The position numbers and the translations under genes were made by a program. A DNA stretch of 64,000 bases from Deltaproteobacteria bacterium (GTDB taxonomy: Bacteria > Myxococcota > JADLHZ01). The stretch covers positions 45,861 through 109,860 of the forward strand of contig JADLHZ010000079.1 of the NCBI GenBank assembly GCA_020848545.1, given 5' to 3'. Below, piece by piece: positions 27,117-38,912 of this stretch. How positions within the stretch are numbered: the first letter of the stretch is position 1; each line of letters begins with the position of its first letter. A model generated the notes under the pieces. It searched no databases. It saw only the letters and a list, made by a program, of their open reading frames with translations, and had not been told where the DNA came from.

Positions 27117-28505
27117 ATGCCTACGCGCGCCATGCCCACACGAGACGAACACGACACCTTCGGCCCGATCGCCGTCCCGGCCGACAAGCTGTGGGGCGCG
27201 CAGACCGAGCGATCACGCCACCACTTCGCCATCTCGAGCGAGCGGATGCCGGACGAGCTCATCGCCGCGCTCGCGCTCGTGAAGAAGGCCGCGGCGATCG
27301 CCAACGCACCGAAGCTCGACGCGGCGAAGCAGCAGGCGATCATCGCCGCCGCCGACGAAGTGCTTGCGGGCACACACACCGGCGAGTTCCCGCTCAGTGT
27401 TTGGCAGACCGGCAGCGGCACGCAGACGAACATGAACATGAACGAAGTGCTCGCCAACCGCGCGAGCGAGCTCATGGGCGGCGGCCGCGGCAAAGATCGC
27501 AGGGTCCACCCGAACGACGACGTCAACATGAGCCAGAGCAGCAACGATGTGTTCCCGACGGCGATGCACGTGGCGGCGGCGATCGCGCTCGTCACCGGCG
27601 TGCTGCCTGCGCTCTCGGCGTTGCAAGCGACGCTCGCGGCGAAGGCCGAAGCCTTCAAGGCGATCGTCAAGATCGGCCGCACGCACCTACAGGACGCGAC
27701 GCCGCTCACGCTCGGTCAGGAAATCTCCGGCTGGGGCGCGCAGCTCGCACAGGCCAGGAAGCACGTCGAAGCGTCGCTCGCGCATGTCTTCGAGCTCGCC
27801 CTCGGCGGCACCGCGGTCGGCACCGGCTTGAACGCGCCGAAGGGCTACGGCGAAAAAGTCGCCAAAGAGATCGCGACCCTCACCGGGCTGCCCTTCGTCA
27901 CGGCGCCCAACAAGTTCGAAGCGCTCGCCGCGAGCGACGCGTTGGTCCACGCCCACGGCGCGCTGAAGGGAACGGCGGCGGCGTTGATCAAGATCTGTAA
28001 CGACGTGCGTTGGCTCGCGTCTGGCCCGCGCTCCGGCATCGGCGAGATCACGATCCCCGAGAACGAGCCCGGCAGCTCGATTATGCCGGGCAAGGTGAAC
28101 CCCACGCAGTGCGAAGCGTTGACCATGGCGAGCGCACAGGTGCTCGGCAACGACGTCTCCATCTCTTTCGGCGGCGCGTCGGGGAACTTCGAGCTCAACG
28201 TCTATCGGCCGTTGATCGCGCACGCGTTCTTGCAGTCGTGCCGCTTGCTCGCTGGCGGCATGCAGAGCTTCCGTGAGCATTGCGCCGAAGGCATCGCGCC
28301 GAACCAGGCGCGCATCAAAGAGAACCTCGAGCGCAGCCTGATGCTCGTCACCGCGTTGAATCCGCACATCGGCTACGACAACGCCGCGAAGATCGCGAAG
28401 ACCGCGCACCACGACGGCAGCACGCTGAAAGAGGCGGCGCTCAAGCTCGGCCTGGTTAGCGGCGAGGACTTCGACGCGTGGGTGCGGCCGGAGACGATGG
28501 TCTAA
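27117..28505 (+). CDS. fumC: Class II fumarate hydratase
   Basis: This enzyme interconverts fumarate and L-malate in the TCA cycle, in the cytoplasm, without an iron-sulfur cluster. Family hallmarks are all present: an N-terminal [13 protein letters not shown], the [19 protein letters not shown] segment, [36 protein letters not shown], and the catalytic fumarase signature [16 protein letters not shown]. The length of 462 residues is standard. Two in-frame ATGs (27117 and 27132) both encode MPTR; the second aligns best with known fumarases. Its stop overlaps by 4 bp the end of the convergent lipoprotein gene. Confidence 0.97.
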   Translation: MPTRAMPTRDEHDTFGPIAVPADKLWGAQTERSRHHFAISSERMPDELIAALALVKKAAAIANAPKLDAAKQQAIIAAADEVLAGTHTGEFPLSVWQTGSGTQTNMNMNEVLANRASELMGGGRGKDRRVHPNDDVNMSQSSNDVFPTAMHVAAAIALVTGVLPALSALQATLAAKAEAFKAIVKIGRTHLQDATPLTLGQEISGWGAQLAQARKHVEASLAHVFELALGGTAVGTGLNAPKGYGEKVAKEIATLTGLPFVTAPNKFEALAASDALVHAHGALKGTAAALIKICNDVRWLASGPRSGIGEITIPENEPGSSIMPGKVNPTQCEALTMASAQVLGNDVSISFGGASGNFELNVYRPLIAHAFLQSCRLLAGGMQSFREHCAEGIAPNQARIKENLERSLMLVTALNPHIGYDNAAKIAKTAHHDGSTLKEAALKLGLVSGEDFDAWVRPETMV

Positions 28506-30979
28506 TAAATGGTGTGGATGAGCAGCTTGTCCGACGCGCCCGGCCCGATCGCGGTGTATGGTGAGGACGTGAGCACGAGCGTCGACGGCGCCACTTGGTA
28601 CGAACGCGCGTTCGCTCCCTCCAGGGTGTAGAGGATCGAGCTCATCGAGTGCATCTCCACCTTCGCGGCGGCGCCGGTGAGCGTCCCCGGCACCATGTTC
28701 TTGATGAAGCCGCCCGGGAAAAAGTCGATCATGGTCACCGTCGACGAGCCGTGCGCGGTGACGCCCACCCTGCCGTCTTTGGCGATCGCGAGGTCTGTGA
28801 TCGCCGCGCCGAGCATCGTCGCGATCGAGCCGGTGATCGCGCCGGTGTTGCGCTCGAGGTGGAGCGCGGTGAGGACGTTGCCTTGCACCGCGTAGATCAG
28901 CGCGCCGCCAGGATGGGCGACGAGCTCCGTCGTGTTCGGCAGCGGAAAGTTGTCAGCAGCCTCGTTCAGGGCGCCCGTGAGATCGTAGCGGTAGACGCGG
29001 CCCATGGCGCCGCCAGTGACGACGTAGAGGCCGCGTCCGCTCGGATCGATCGCGGCCGCGACGGCGTTCGACGTCGCGGCGAGCGAGTCGTTGACGCACG
29101 CGTTGGCGAAGCCGGTGACGGGATCGAAGTTGCAGCGCCGTACGACGAGGCCGTGAAACGCGTAGAGGCGATCGCCCGCCGGGTTGAAGACGACGCCCGA
29201 CTGCGGCGCGGTGGCGGACGTCACCAAGCCACCGAGGTCTTGCGTGGCTGCGGTGTACGAGATCGTCGGGCCAGTCGTCGACGTCGGGCCGCTGCAGCCG
29301 ACGGCGATGCGCTTGCCCATCGGGTTCGACGCGAACGACGTTTGATCGGGGATGAGCGGAATGGGCGCGGTGCCAGTATTCATCGTGCCGGTGACGGCGC
29401 TGATGCCCAAGGCGCGCAGGTTGCCGGTGGCGCCGGTCGGCGCGCCGAGCAGCATCAAGAGATCGCCGTTGGGGCCGCCGCGATCGATGTTGATCCAGAA
29501 CTCCTCGAAGACCCCGCCCGGCCCGCTCGCTTTGACGACGATGCGGTTCGGGTTCGGGCCGGTCACGGCGGTGACGCCGATGATGGTGCCCGCGCCCGGC
29601 GTCGCCGCCCCGCCGTTGAACGAGACCGTCACGGCGCTCGAGCTGGCCGTCGCGTTTGCATTGTAAGACGCGGTGCCCGTCGAGCCCACGACCTTATACT
29701 GGCGCACCTCCGGCGAGTACGAGGGGACCAAGGTGTGCGCGGTGACGCCGATGGCCGACAGCAAGCCGCGGCGGATCGTGAGCGTGGTCGTGGCCATCGT
29801 GCCGTCCTCGGCGGTGACGGCGATGGCCGCGGAGTTGATCCCGACGTTGAGGTTGACGCTGCCCATCGCGCCAGTGGCGCCGTTGATCGCCACGCTCGCG
29901 CGCGCGTCGTTCGGCGTGACGGTGATGTCGACGCTCTTGTTCGCTTCGGGCAGCTCGAGCACGTACATGTTGGTGGCCGGCGAGAAGGACGGCTGAAGCG
30001 CGCCGGCAGAGACGGTGAGGTCGCTGATCGAAGCGTCGCTCGATTGCTGCACGACTTGCACCGTGTACGTGCGCTTGGTCGTTCCGTCTTCGGCGAGCAC
30101 ATCGAAGGAAAAATCGGCGGGCAGGACCTGCCAAGTGAGGTTGGCCATCAGGGCGCCGGCCACATTCTCCGCGCCGACGCTGATCCGCGCCGCCGGGTGC
30201 GAGGCCGTCAACGCGACGGTGACTTCAGTCAGCGGCATCTCGCCGTTGAGCGTCGCAGGGACGCGCAGCGTGTAGTCTTGCGTTCCGCTGGTGAACGCCG
30301 GCGTCAGCGTTCCCACGTTCGGCACGATCGCGGAGAGCGTCGCGTCGTTTGAGGGCAGCGCGTCCGTCGGCGGCGACGTCGTCACGCGCTCGGCGAACGC
30401 AACGGTCGCGAGCCACGCCGGGCGCTCACCGCAAGCGATCGCGAAGTCGCCGGCGGGCAGCGGCAGCGCTTCGCTCTTCGGCGCCGCCTCGACCTCGACC
30501 TGCGCCGCGGCGTGGCGGTCCGCGTGCGGGTCCGCGTCGAAGACGGTGACGGTGCACGTCTCCGCGGCGCTCGGGTTCTTCTCGCTGCCGAGATCGATCA
30601 CGAGCTCGCCGAAGCGGCGCGTTTGGAACACGACGTCGATGCCCGGGCTCGAGATCTGCGCCTCGGCTTCGCCGATGAGCGCGGTCACTTCGCCGTCTTC
30701 GATCGCGCGCGTGATCGTGAGGTCGAGCGCCGCCCGCGCGCAGGTCGGCGCGCCGTCGAAGAACACGGTGTCGCCGTCGCCGTGGCGGCCGATGATCTCT
30801 ACGCTGCGCCCATCGTCGCAAGCGATCGCCAGGCGCACAGTGCCGATGCTCGCCCGATCGAAGCCGATGCCGTCGTCGATCGCCTTCAAGCCGAAGAGCG
30901 ACACACCGACGGTGGCGGAGGGTTGTGAGGTGCAGGCCGCGAGCGTGAGCGCGATCACACTGAGGTGGACGAGCTTCAT
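28502..30979 (-). CDS. Lipoprotein with cadherin-like beta-sandwich repeats and propeller
   Basis: The 825-residue protein begins [16 protein letters not shown], a clear lipobox. After an N-terminal beta domain it has at least two cadherin-like repeats ([20 protein letters not shown] and [20 protein letters not shown], each followed by a Y-x-L/V strand and an EDGT motif). These are followed by a region with repeated blades ([49 protein letters not shown]) like a lactonase-type propeller. It is likely a surface-exposed adhesion or ligand-binding lipoprotein. A 42-nt hairpin abuts its start codon. It converges on fumC with a 4-bp overlap. Confidence 0.88.
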   Translation of the reverse strand: MKLVHLSVIALTLAACTSQPSATVGVSLFGLKAIDDGIGFDRASIGTVRLAIACDDGRSVEIIGRHGDGDTVFFDGAPTCARAALDLTITRAIEDGEVTALIGEAEAQISSPGIDVVFQTRRFGELVIDLGSEKNPSAAETCTVTVFDADPHADRHAAAQVEVEAAPKSEALPLPAGDFAIACGERPAWLATVAFAERVTTSPPTDALPSNDATLSAIVPNVGTLTPAFTSGTQDYTLRVPATLNGEMPLTEVTVALTASHPAARISVGAENVAGALMANLTWQVLPADFSFDVLAEDGTTKRTYTVQVVQQSSDASISDLTVSAGALQPSFSPATNMYVLELPEANKSVDITVTPNDARASVAINGATGAMGSVNLNVGINSAAIAVTAEDGTMATTTLTIRRGLLSAIGVTAHTLVPSYSPEVRQYKVVGSTGTASYNANATASSSAVTVSFNGGAATPGAGTIIGVTAVTGPNPNRIVVKASGPGGVFEEFWINIDRGGPNGDLLMLLGAPTGATGNLRALGISAVTGTMNTGTAPIPLIPDQTSFASNPMGKRIAVGCSGPTSTTGPTISYTAATQDLGGLVTSATAPQSGVVFNPAGDRLYAFHGLVVRRCNFDPVTGFANACVNDSLAATSNAVAAAIDPSGRGLYVVTGGAMGRVYRYDLTGALNEAADNFPLPNTTELVAHPGGALIYAVQGNVLTALHLERNTGAITGSIATMLGAAITDLAIAKDGRVGVTAHGSSTVTMIDFFPGGFIKNMVPGTLTGAAAKVEMHSMSSILYTLEGANARSYQVAPSTLVLTSSPYTAIGPGASDKLLIHTIY

Positions 30980-30980
30980 C

Positions 30981-31022
30981 CCTTAGTTTTGCCCGGCGGG
31001 GTGCCGGTGAGCAAACCTAAGG
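30981..31022 (-). promoter_or_regulatory. Large hairpin directly in front of a start codon
   Basis: Three paired blocks nest around a 5-nt loop: CCTTAG/CTAAGG, TTTGC/GCAAA and CCGGC/GCCGG. The element fills most of the gap between the S9 peptidase stop (31051) and the lipoprotein ATG (30979), leaving one base before the start codon and no free Shine-Dalgarno sequence. It could be an intercistronic terminator, an operator, or a translation-blocking structure. Confidence 0.55.
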
Positions 31023-31050
31023 TGCGCCGGGTGGCCGAGATCGGCGTCTT

Positions 31051-33057
31051 TCACTTGGTCCACTGATCGAGCCACCCAAGAACCGTGTCATGCCACTGCA
31101 CGCTGTTGTGCGGCTTCAGCACCCAGTGATTCTCGTCTGGAAAATACAGAAACTTCGACGGGACGCCGCGGCGTTGCAGCGCGGTGAAGGTGGCCATGCC
31201 TTGGGTGTCGACGACGCGATAGTCTTTGCCGCCGTGAACGACGAGCGTCGGCGTCTTCCACTTCGCCACGTGATCGATCGGGTTGTGCTTCGTGTAGCCG
31301 GCGGCGTTCTCCCACGGCGTGCCCTTGTGCTCCCACTCAGGGAACCACAGCTCCTCGGTGTCGAAGTACGCCAGGCGCTCGTCGAGGTTGCCGTCGTGCG
31401 TGACCAAGCACTTGAAGCGATCGGGCCAGTTGCCGGCGATCCAGTTGACCATGAAGCCGCCGTAGCTGGCGCCGAGCGCGCAGACCTTCTTCTCGTCGAC
31501 GAAGTTGTATTTCTTCGCGACGGCGGCCAGGCCGAGCTGCAGATCTTCGAAGGGCTTGCCGCCCCAGTCGTCGCGGATGCTGTCGGTGAAGGCCTGGCCG
31601 TAGCCGGTCGAGCCGTGAAAATCGATCATCACGGCGACGTAGCCGCGCGCGGCATATACCTGCGGGTTCCAGCGGTAGTGGAAGTGGTTGCCGAACGAGC
31701 CCTGCGGGCCGCCGTGGATCAAATAGGCGACAGGGTACTTCTTCTTCGCGTCGAAGGTGGCCGGCTTGACGACGAAGCCATAGACCTTGTCGCCGGCGGC
31801 GCCCGTGAAGTCGAACTGCTCGAACTCGCCGAACGCCACGTTCTTCAGATCGTTCATCGCCGTCAGCGGCTTCGCGGCGCCCGTCGCAGGATCGAGCGTG
31901 AAGACGTCGGCCGGTGCCTTCAGCGTGTCGCGCGTGAAGACGATATGACCGTTCGCGGCGTCGACCTCTCCGACGTGACCTTCGGCGACGAGCGCCGTCG
32001 CGTTGCCGCTCGCGACGTCGATCGCGAAGAGAGGATGCTGCCCCTGGTGATCGGCGAGCGTGTAGATCGTCTTGCCGTCGGCGGCGAACAGGATCTTCTC
32101 GGCTGAGCGATCCCACGCGTCGGTGAGCGCGCGGGTCTTTCCCGTCGGCCACTCGCGCAGCATGATCGTCTGCTTGTCTGATTCGTAGCCCGGCTGCTTC
32201 ATCGCCAAGTACGCGAGCGTCTTTCCGTCGGGCGAGAACATGGGCGACGTGTCAGTGGCGCGGCTCTCGGTCGTCAGCTTCTTCGGCGCCGCTTTGCCGT
32301 CGAGCGCGACGACGTAGAGATCGAGATCGGTCGACAGCGCCTCGTTCTTCCCAGGATCGCGCGCGGTGAAGACGACGCTCTTCTGATCCGGCGTGAAGGT
32401 GTACTCGCTGGCATCGCCCCACGGCTTCGTCGGCGCGTCCATCTTCACGCCGTTCATGAGGTCCTTCGTCTTCGCCGGATCATCGCCGAGCACGTACGCG
32501 AACAAGTGCGAGCGCGTGCCCTGCTTCCAGGTGTCCCAGTGGCGAAAGAAGAGGGCGTCGTAGAGCTTGCCGCTCGACAGCTTCTTCTTCTGCTCGGCTT
32601 GCCGTTGCTGCGTGCACTGCAGCGTCGGGCAGTCGGCGAAGGTCTCGGTCGAGAACACCAGCGTCTTTTCATCGGCGCTCAGGCGGTAGGTCTCGATGTC
32701 GACTGCGAGCTTCGTCACTTGCTCCGCTTCGCCGCCGTCGATCGCCATCTTGTAGAGTTGGTTCGAGCCGCCGCGGGAAGACAGGAAATAGACGCGCTTG
32801 CCGTCCTGCGACCACGACGGATCGGTGTCGTTGTCAGGGTGGCTCGTCAGCCGGCGCGGCTCGCCAGCGTCGGTGGCGACGACCCAAATGTCCATGCGGC
32901 CGCGGTTCGCTTCCATGTCGGTCGAGCGGAGGACGAAGGCGGCGTGCATGCCGTCGGGCGAGAGCGCGAGGCTCGAGACGCGACGCATCGTCACTTGATC
33001 TTGGATCGTGTAGGGCTTCGCGGCGACGAGCGTCAGGGCGATGATCAACGAGTGCAT
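31051..33057 (-). CDS. Secreted S9 family serine peptidase (prolyl oligopeptidase type)
   Basis: The start at 33057 gives a signal sequence (MHSLIIALTLVAA) and 668 residues; the frame could extend 20 codons without one. The N-terminal half is a beta-propeller with blades such as SPDGMHAAFVLRSTD, WSQDGKRVYFLSSRGG and SPDGKTLAYLAM. The C-terminal alpha/beta-hydrolase domain has the oxyanion region LIHGGPQGSF, nucleophile Ser in GASYGG (near 531), Asp in GGKDYRVVD (near 611) and His in DENHWV (near 642). It resembles dipeptidyl-peptidase V and acylaminoacyl peptidases, which trim peptides in the periplasm. It may be co-transcribed with the cadherin-like lipoprotein downstream. Confidence 0.95.
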   Translation of the reverse strand: MHSLIIALTLVAAKPYTIQDQVTMRRVSSLALSPDGMHAAFVLRSTDMEANRGRMDIWVVATDAGEPRRLTSHPDNDTDPSWSQDGKRVYFLSSRGGSNQLYKMAIDGGEAEQVTKLAVDIETYRLSADEKTLVFSTETFADCPTLQCTQQRQAEQKKKLSSGKLYDALFFRHWDTWKQGTRSHLFAYVLGDDPAKTKDLMNGVKMDAPTKPWGDASEYTFTPDQKSVVFTARDPGKNEALSTDLDLYVVALDGKAAPKKLTTESRATDTSPMFSPDGKTLAYLAMKQPGYESDKQTIMLREWPTGKTRALTDAWDRSAEKILFAADGKTIYTLADHQGQHPLFAIDVASGNATALVAEGHVGEVDAANGHIVFTRDTLKAPADVFTLDPATGAAKPLTAMNDLKNVAFGEFEQFDFTGAAGDKVYGFVVKPATFDAKKKYPVAYLIHGGPQGSFGNHFHYRWNPQVYAARGYVAVMIDFHGSTGYGQAFTDSIRDDWGGKPFEDLQLGLAAVAKKYNFVDEKKVCALGASYGGFMVNWIAGNWPDRFKCLVTHDGNLDERLAYFDTEELWFPEWEHKGTPWENAAGYTKHNPIDHVAKWKTPTLVVHGGKDYRVVDTQGMATFTALQRRGVPSKFLYFPDENHWVLKPHNSVQWHDTVLGWLDQWTK

Positions 33058-33116
33058 GCGCGGCGCGCTATCTGTCCATTGATTCGGAGTCAATTCCGCG
33101 CTTGTGATGACGCGCA

Positions 33117-34295
33117 ATGCTCAAATACGTGGCGATCGCGGCGCTGCTCTGCTTCGGCTGTGAACAGGAAAAGGTGCAAACGCGGCCGCCGCTCGAGCTG
33201 CAAGAGACGCAGGATCCGAAGCCGGAGGTCGTGACGACGCCGACGACCGACGAGCCGACGGGCAAGTGCACGTTCAAGCCGCAGACGGTGCACCTAGAAG
33301 CCGTGCCGACGGCGCTGCTCGTGATGATGGATCGCTCGAACTCGATGAAGGTGCTGACGACCGGCAACGGCTCGACGCGCTGGCAAGTCGTGTCTTCGGC
33401 GATGCAGAGCTTCTTGAAGGACGAGCGCTCGCAGACCTTGCGCGTCGGGCTCTCGTTCTTTCCGGTCGAGCTCAAAGGTGATCCGCCGAAGTCGTGCGCG
33501 AAGGACGCGGACTGCGGGCTCTACGGGCCGTGCTACTCGTTCTCGGGCGGCGGCATTTGCTTGGTCGCCGCCGGCATGAAGCCCTACGCGTCGTGCGACT
33601 TCAACGACTACGTCGCGCCCGTGATCCTGCCTGCGAAAGTGGCCGACCAGCCGACGAAGGTGATCAACACGTTCTCGACCGAGGAACAGTGGGGCAACAC
33701 GCCGACCGGCCCCGCCCTCGCCGGCGCGCTCGCGTACCTCGAGGCTTACGCCGCCGCGAACCCGAACACGAAGACGGCGCTGCTCTTCGCGACCGACGGC
33801 GAGCCGACCGAATGCGCGCCGCAAGACAAGAACGGGCTCGCGGCGATCGCCAAGGCCGGCTTCGACAAAGGGCTGCGCACCTTCGTCATCGGTCTCGGGG
33901 TCGGCTCGGCCGTCATGAACAGCATCGCGCTCGCCGGCTCGGGCGACAAGCAGCTCGCGTTTCTCATCGAAGCGAAAGCGGCCGATGCCGCCGATCAATT
34001 CTTGGAGGCGCTGAAGGACGTGCGGGCCGCCGCGCGCAGCTGCGAGTTCAACATCAAGTCCGAAGGCGAGCTCGATGTGTCGAAGCTGTCGTTGTCGATC
34101 GAAATGAATGGATCGAAGGACGCCGTGCCGTACGTGCAAGTCGAGACGGCGTGCGACGCGAGCAAGCCCGGTTGGTACTACGCCGCCGCCAAAGACGGCA
34201 GCCCGCTCGCCGTGCTGTGCCCGTCCTCATGTGCGGTGTTGCAACAAGGCGAGGAGAGCATCCTCACGATTGGCGACGTGTGCCTCAGCGAATGA
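33117..34295 (+). CDS. VWA-domain lipoprotein
   Basis: The 392-residue protein begins MLKYVAIAALLCFGC, a lipoprotein signal. A von Willebrand A domain starts near residue 60 with an intact MIDAS motif DRSNS (residues 72-76); the later metal-site elements are NTPTGPAL and FATDGEPTEC. Several paired cysteines (CAKDADCGLYGPC, CEFNIKS, CPSSC) suggest disulfides. VWA domains bind metal and partner proteins outside the cell. It is divergent from the S9 peptidase gene. The partner is unknown; proteins of this type are common in Myxococcota envelopes. Confidence 0.9.
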   Translation: MLKYVAIAALLCFGCEQEKVQTRPPLELQETQDPKPEVVTTPTTDEPTGKCTFKPQTVHLEAVPTALLVMMDRSNSMKVLTTGNGSTRWQVVSSAMQSFLKDERSQTLRVGLSFFPVELKGDPPKSCAKDADCGLYGPCYSFSGGGICLVAAGMKPYASCDFNDYVAPVILPAKVADQPTKVINTFSTEEQWGNTPTGPALAGALAYLEAYAAANPNTKTALLFATDGEPTECAPQDKNGLAAIAKAGFDKGLRTFVIGLGVGSAVMNSIALAGSGDKQLAFLIEAKAADAADQFLEALKDVRAAARSCEFNIKSEGELDVSKLSLSIEMNGSKDAVPYVQVETACDASKPGWYYAAAKDGSPLAVLCPSSCAVLQQGEESILTIGDVCLSE

Positions 34296-34379
34296 CGTGA
34301 TCGATCCAGTGGACGTTTCTGGCGCGGTGGCAGGTAGGCGTAGCTCGTGGCAGGTCGTCGTGGCCGTGGCCGAAAACTC

Positions 34380-34673
34380 CTACGCGGCTTTATCGCCCTT
34401 CTCGGCCTTCGTCTTCTTCTCGGTCTTCTCCGGCTTCGTCTCGGTCTTCTCCGCCGGCTTCGTCTCCGCCGGCTTCTCTTTGTCCGCCGGCTTCTTCTTG
34501 TAATCCGTCACGTACCAGCCCTCGCCCTTCAGCTGAAACGAAGTGGCCGAGATGAGCTTCTTCACCTTCTTCGATCCACAAGCGGTGTGTTTCTTGAGCG
34601 GCGGATCGCTCATCTTCTGGACTTCTTCGAACACCTTCCCGCAGCCGTCACACTGGTACTCGTAAATAGGCAT
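34380..34673 (-). CDS. FmdB-type zinc-ribbon protein
   Basis: The 97-residue protein begins [20 protein letters not shown], the hallmark of the FmdB/CxxC_CXXC_SSSS regulatory family, with Cys8-x2-Cys11 and Cys32 ([11 protein letters not shown]) as likely zinc ligands. The C-terminal third is a Lys/Glu/Pro-rich tail ([20 protein letters not shown]) typical of these proteins. FmdB of Methylophilus is a putative regulator of the formamidase operon, but the wider family has no settled function. It faces away from the groES operon; its start is 58 bp left of the CIRCE element. Confidence 0.92.
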   Translation of the reverse strand: MPIYEYQCDGCGKVFEEVQKMSDPPLKKHTACGSKKVKKLISATSFQLKGEGWYVTDYKKKPADKEKPAETKPAEKTETKPEKTEKKTKAEKGDKAA

Positions 34674-34730
34674 GGGGCGAATATGGCGTTCAACTCATAG
34701 GTCGTCAAGCAATAACACAACGCGTCAATA

Positions 34731-34757
34731 TCAGCACTCTCGCTCTGAGACTGCTAA
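34731..34757 (+). promoter_or_regulatory. CIRCE operator of groESL
   Basis: TCAGCACTC-N9-GACTGCTAA matches the CIRCE consensus TTAGCACTC-N9-GAGTGCTAA with one change in each arm and the exact 9-bp spacer. CIRCE is bound by the heat-shock repressor HrcA, which is not in the window. It lies about 80 bp upstream of groES. Confidence 0.93.
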
Positions 34758-34764
34758 ACGAGCC

Positions 34765-34792
34765 TTGACAGAAGTGCGCCGAAGTTTAATTT
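34765..34792 (+). promoter_or_regulatory. Probable sigma-70 promoter of groESL
   Basis: A perfect -35 box TTGACA (34765-34770) is followed, after a 16-bp spacer, by the -10-like TAATTT (34787-34792); TTTAAT at 34785 is the alternative with 14 bp. The CIRCE element ends 7 bp before the -35 box, so HrcA would act from upstream rather than from the more common position between start site and gene. Confidence 0.6.
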
Positions 34793-34836
34793 GCGCGCCG
34801 TTCCCACAACCAACCCACCAACGGAGGGACCGAACA

Positions 34837-36766
<1,930 letters not shown>

Positions 36767-36768
36767 GT

Positions 36769-36890
36769 AAAATCGCGATACGGGCGCGTCTGCTTCGTTG
36801 CTCGGTCGCTCCGGTGCTCAACGTGGCTGGCGCCACGCCTCCGCTCCTCGCTCGGTCGCGCCTCGCATACGCAACCCGTCTCGCGATTTT
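36769..36890. repeat. Long inverted repeat after groEL
   Basis: Two 16-bp arms match at 15 positions: 36769-36784 begins AAAATCGCGA and 36875-36890 ends TCGCGATTTT. They flank about 90 bp that also contains two direct copies of CTCGGTCGC. The unit fills the gap between the groEL stop and the convergent aat gene. The arm ends in T-runs in both directions, so it may act as a bidirectional terminator or be a small mobile repeat. Confidence 0.6.
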
Positions 36891-36911
36891 CCCCATCGCT
36901 TCGCACGAGCT

Positions 36912-37622
36912 TCACGCCTCCGTGGGGGACGCCTCCGTGGAAGCGGAAGTCCACTTGCCGACCTTCGTCGGCTTCTTCACCGACAGCGCGAGCAACTCGA
37001 GGAACAACTTCCGCGGCACCACCTTCGTGCCGTAGCGCATGACGTTGCTGTTCGGCAGCTGGCAGTCGATCATGTCGAAGCTCCACGCCGTCAGCACGCG
37101 CGCGAGCTCGACGAACGCCACCTTCGAGGCGTCGTCTTTGTGGCTGAACATCGACTCGCCGAAGAACGAGCCGCCGAGCGAGACGCCGTAGAGGCCGCCG
37201 ACGAGCATGTCGTCTTCGAAGGTCTCGAACGAGTGCGCCACGCCCTTCGCGTGAAGCTCCAGGTACGCCTCGCGCATGTCGGCCGTGATCCACGTGCCGC
37301 GCTGGCCCGGACGCGGAGTCTTCGCGCAATGCTTGATGACCTCGGCGAAGCAGGTGTCGATGCGCACCCTCATGGGCGTCTTTTTCAGCGCCTTCTTCAA
37401 GCTGCGCGGCAGGTGCACTTCGCTCGGCGTCACGACGGCGCGCTCGGGCGGCGACCACCACAGGATCGGCTCGCCACGATTGTACCAAGGGAAGATGCCC
37501 ATGCTGTACGCGAGCAGAAGGCGCTCGACGCTCAGATCGCCGCCGACCGCGAGCAGGCCGGTTTCGTCGGCGAGGGCGGGGCTCGGGAAGGCGATGTCTT
37601 CACTCAGATGGAACACCGGCAC
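36912..37622 (-). CDS. aat: Leucyl/phenylalanyl-tRNA-protein transferase
   Basis: Aat transfers Leu or Phe from aminoacyl-tRNA to proteins with N-terminal Lys or Arg, marking them for ClpAP through the N-end rule. The product is 236 residues from GTG 37622, matching the usual start MPVFHLSEDIAFPSPALADE. Hallmarks follow: GLLAVGGDLSVERLLLAYSM, GIFPWYNRGEPILWWSPPER, the catalytic region GTWITADMREAYLELHAKG and FGESMFSHKDDASKVAF. The upstream frame to 37832 is antisense to the next gene and is not used. It converges on groEL. Confidence 0.96.
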   Translation of the reverse strand: MPVFHLSEDIAFPSPALADETGLLAVGGDLSVERLLLAYSMGIFPWYNRGEPILWWSPPERAVVTPSEVHLPRSLKKALKKTPMRVRIDTCFAEVIKHCAKTPRPGQRGTWITADMREAYLELHAKGVAHSFETFEDDMLVGGLYGVSLGGSFFGESMFSHKDDASKVAFVELARVLTAWSFDMIDCQLPNSNVMRYGTKVVPRKLFLELLALSVKKPTKVGKWTSASTEASPTEA

Positions 37623-37695
37623 GGCGTTTGTGTAACATTTCGAAACTCTCTGGGCGAGCTTGCGGTTATCCTCGGGGGCGGGGGAGAGTGTGCGC

Positions 37696-38787
37696 GTGCG
37701 CCGATCCGTCATCATGATCGTCATGGGGCTCTCGTCCGCGTGTGCAGCCGGCGTCGCGGAGCAGCGTCCGACCGTGGAGATGGACGCCGTCGTCATCCGC
37801 CACGAAGCGCCCGCCGATTTGCCCACCGACACCTACGACGCCGACACCGTGCTGCACTACGCGCGCGAGGCCGAGCGGGCGCGTGAGTATGCGAAGTCGC
37901 GCCGCTTGTACGAGCGCTTGCTCAACGAGTTCCCCGAGTCGAAGCTCGGGCGCAGCGCACGCTTCGGCGCCGCGCGATCGCAGGAGGCGCTCGAGGGTTG
38001 CTCTGTCGTGCTGCCGAAGTACGCGGCGATCCGCGCCGAGGATCCCGACCTCGGCGACGTCGGCGATTGGGTCGACGTGCACTTTCGCGAAGCCTCGTGC
38101 TTGCTCGCCTTGGCGCGCGCCGGCGACGCGGCCGACTTACTCTCTGAGCTCATCAAGTATCCCGGCCTGACGAAGACCGATCGCTTGGAGGCGATGGTCG
38201 GCCGCGGCATCGCCAATAAAGATCGCGACGAGATCGATCTCGCGGAGCGCGACCTGGTGATGGTCATCGCCATCGATCGGGAGAACAACGGCGACTCGTC
38301 GAAGTATATGGGCGCCGAGATCGAGACGCGCTTCATCGTCGCCAAGGCCGCGTACCACTTGGGCGAAGTGTACCGCCTGCGCTTCGAGCGGACGAAGCTC
38401 GAGTACCCGCAGGCGATGCTCGAGGCGCGCCTCGAAGAGAAGTCGCAGTACCTCTTGCGCGCGCAGGCGTACTTGTTGCGCTCGATCCGCTTGGGCAGCC
38501 TCGAAGTGGCCGCCGCCGCCGGCTTTCGCGTCGGCGGCATGTACGAAAAGTTTCATCAGGAGCTCATCGCGCTCGAGCCGCCGCCCGAGCTCACCGAGTC
38601 GCAGCAGAAGCTGTACATGCAGGAGCTGCGGCTGAAGATCGCGATCCTCTTGCGCAAGGCGGTGAAGATCTACGACGAGGCCGTCGCGATGGCGAAGCGC
38701 ACGGGGCTGAAGAGCGACTGGATCGACAAGGCGAACGAGGCGCTCGATCGGATTAAGAAGACGTATCTCGTGGATATCTCTGGCTAA
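37696..38787 (+). CDS. TPR lipoprotein
   Basis: Of several in-frame starts (TTG 37660, GTG 37690, GTG 37696), the GTG at 37696 was chosen: it has a GGGGGAGAG sequence just upstream and gives a compact lipoprotein signal (MRRSVIMIVMGLSSAC). The 363-residue product is helical, with TPR-like repeats (YAREAERAREYAKSRRLYER, LLNEFPESKLGRSARFGAA, ASCLLALARAGDAADLLSEL). A YbgF/BamD-type outer-membrane assembly or scaffold role is possible; nothing specific is proven. The divergent aat gene starts 73 bp away. Confidence 0.82.
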   Translation: MRRSVIMIVMGLSSACAAGVAEQRPTVEMDAVVIRHEAPADLPTDTYDADTVLHYAREAERAREYAKSRRLYERLLNEFPESKLGRSARFGAARSQEALEGCSVVLPKYAAIRAEDPDLGDVGDWVDVHFREASCLLALARAGDAADLLSELIKYPGLTKTDRLEAMVGRGIANKDRDEIDLAERDLVMVIAIDRENNGDSSKYMGAEIETRFIVAKAAYHLGEVYRLRFERTKLEYPQAMLEARLEEKSQYLLRAQAYLLRSIRLGSLEVAAAAGFRVGGMYEKFHQELIALEPPPELTESQQKLYMQELRLKIAILLRKAVKIYDEAVAMAKRTGLKSDWIDKANEALDRIKKTYLVDISG

Positions 38788-38912
38788 CCCCTGCGCGTTT
38801 CCGTCGCCGTTGACGTCGCCGTCGCCGAAACGTGCCCGCTGCGTTTCTGCGCAAATGACGACTTGATCCCCGTACCGAAACCGCCTTTGCTGCCGACAAC
38901 GGCGGTAGACCC

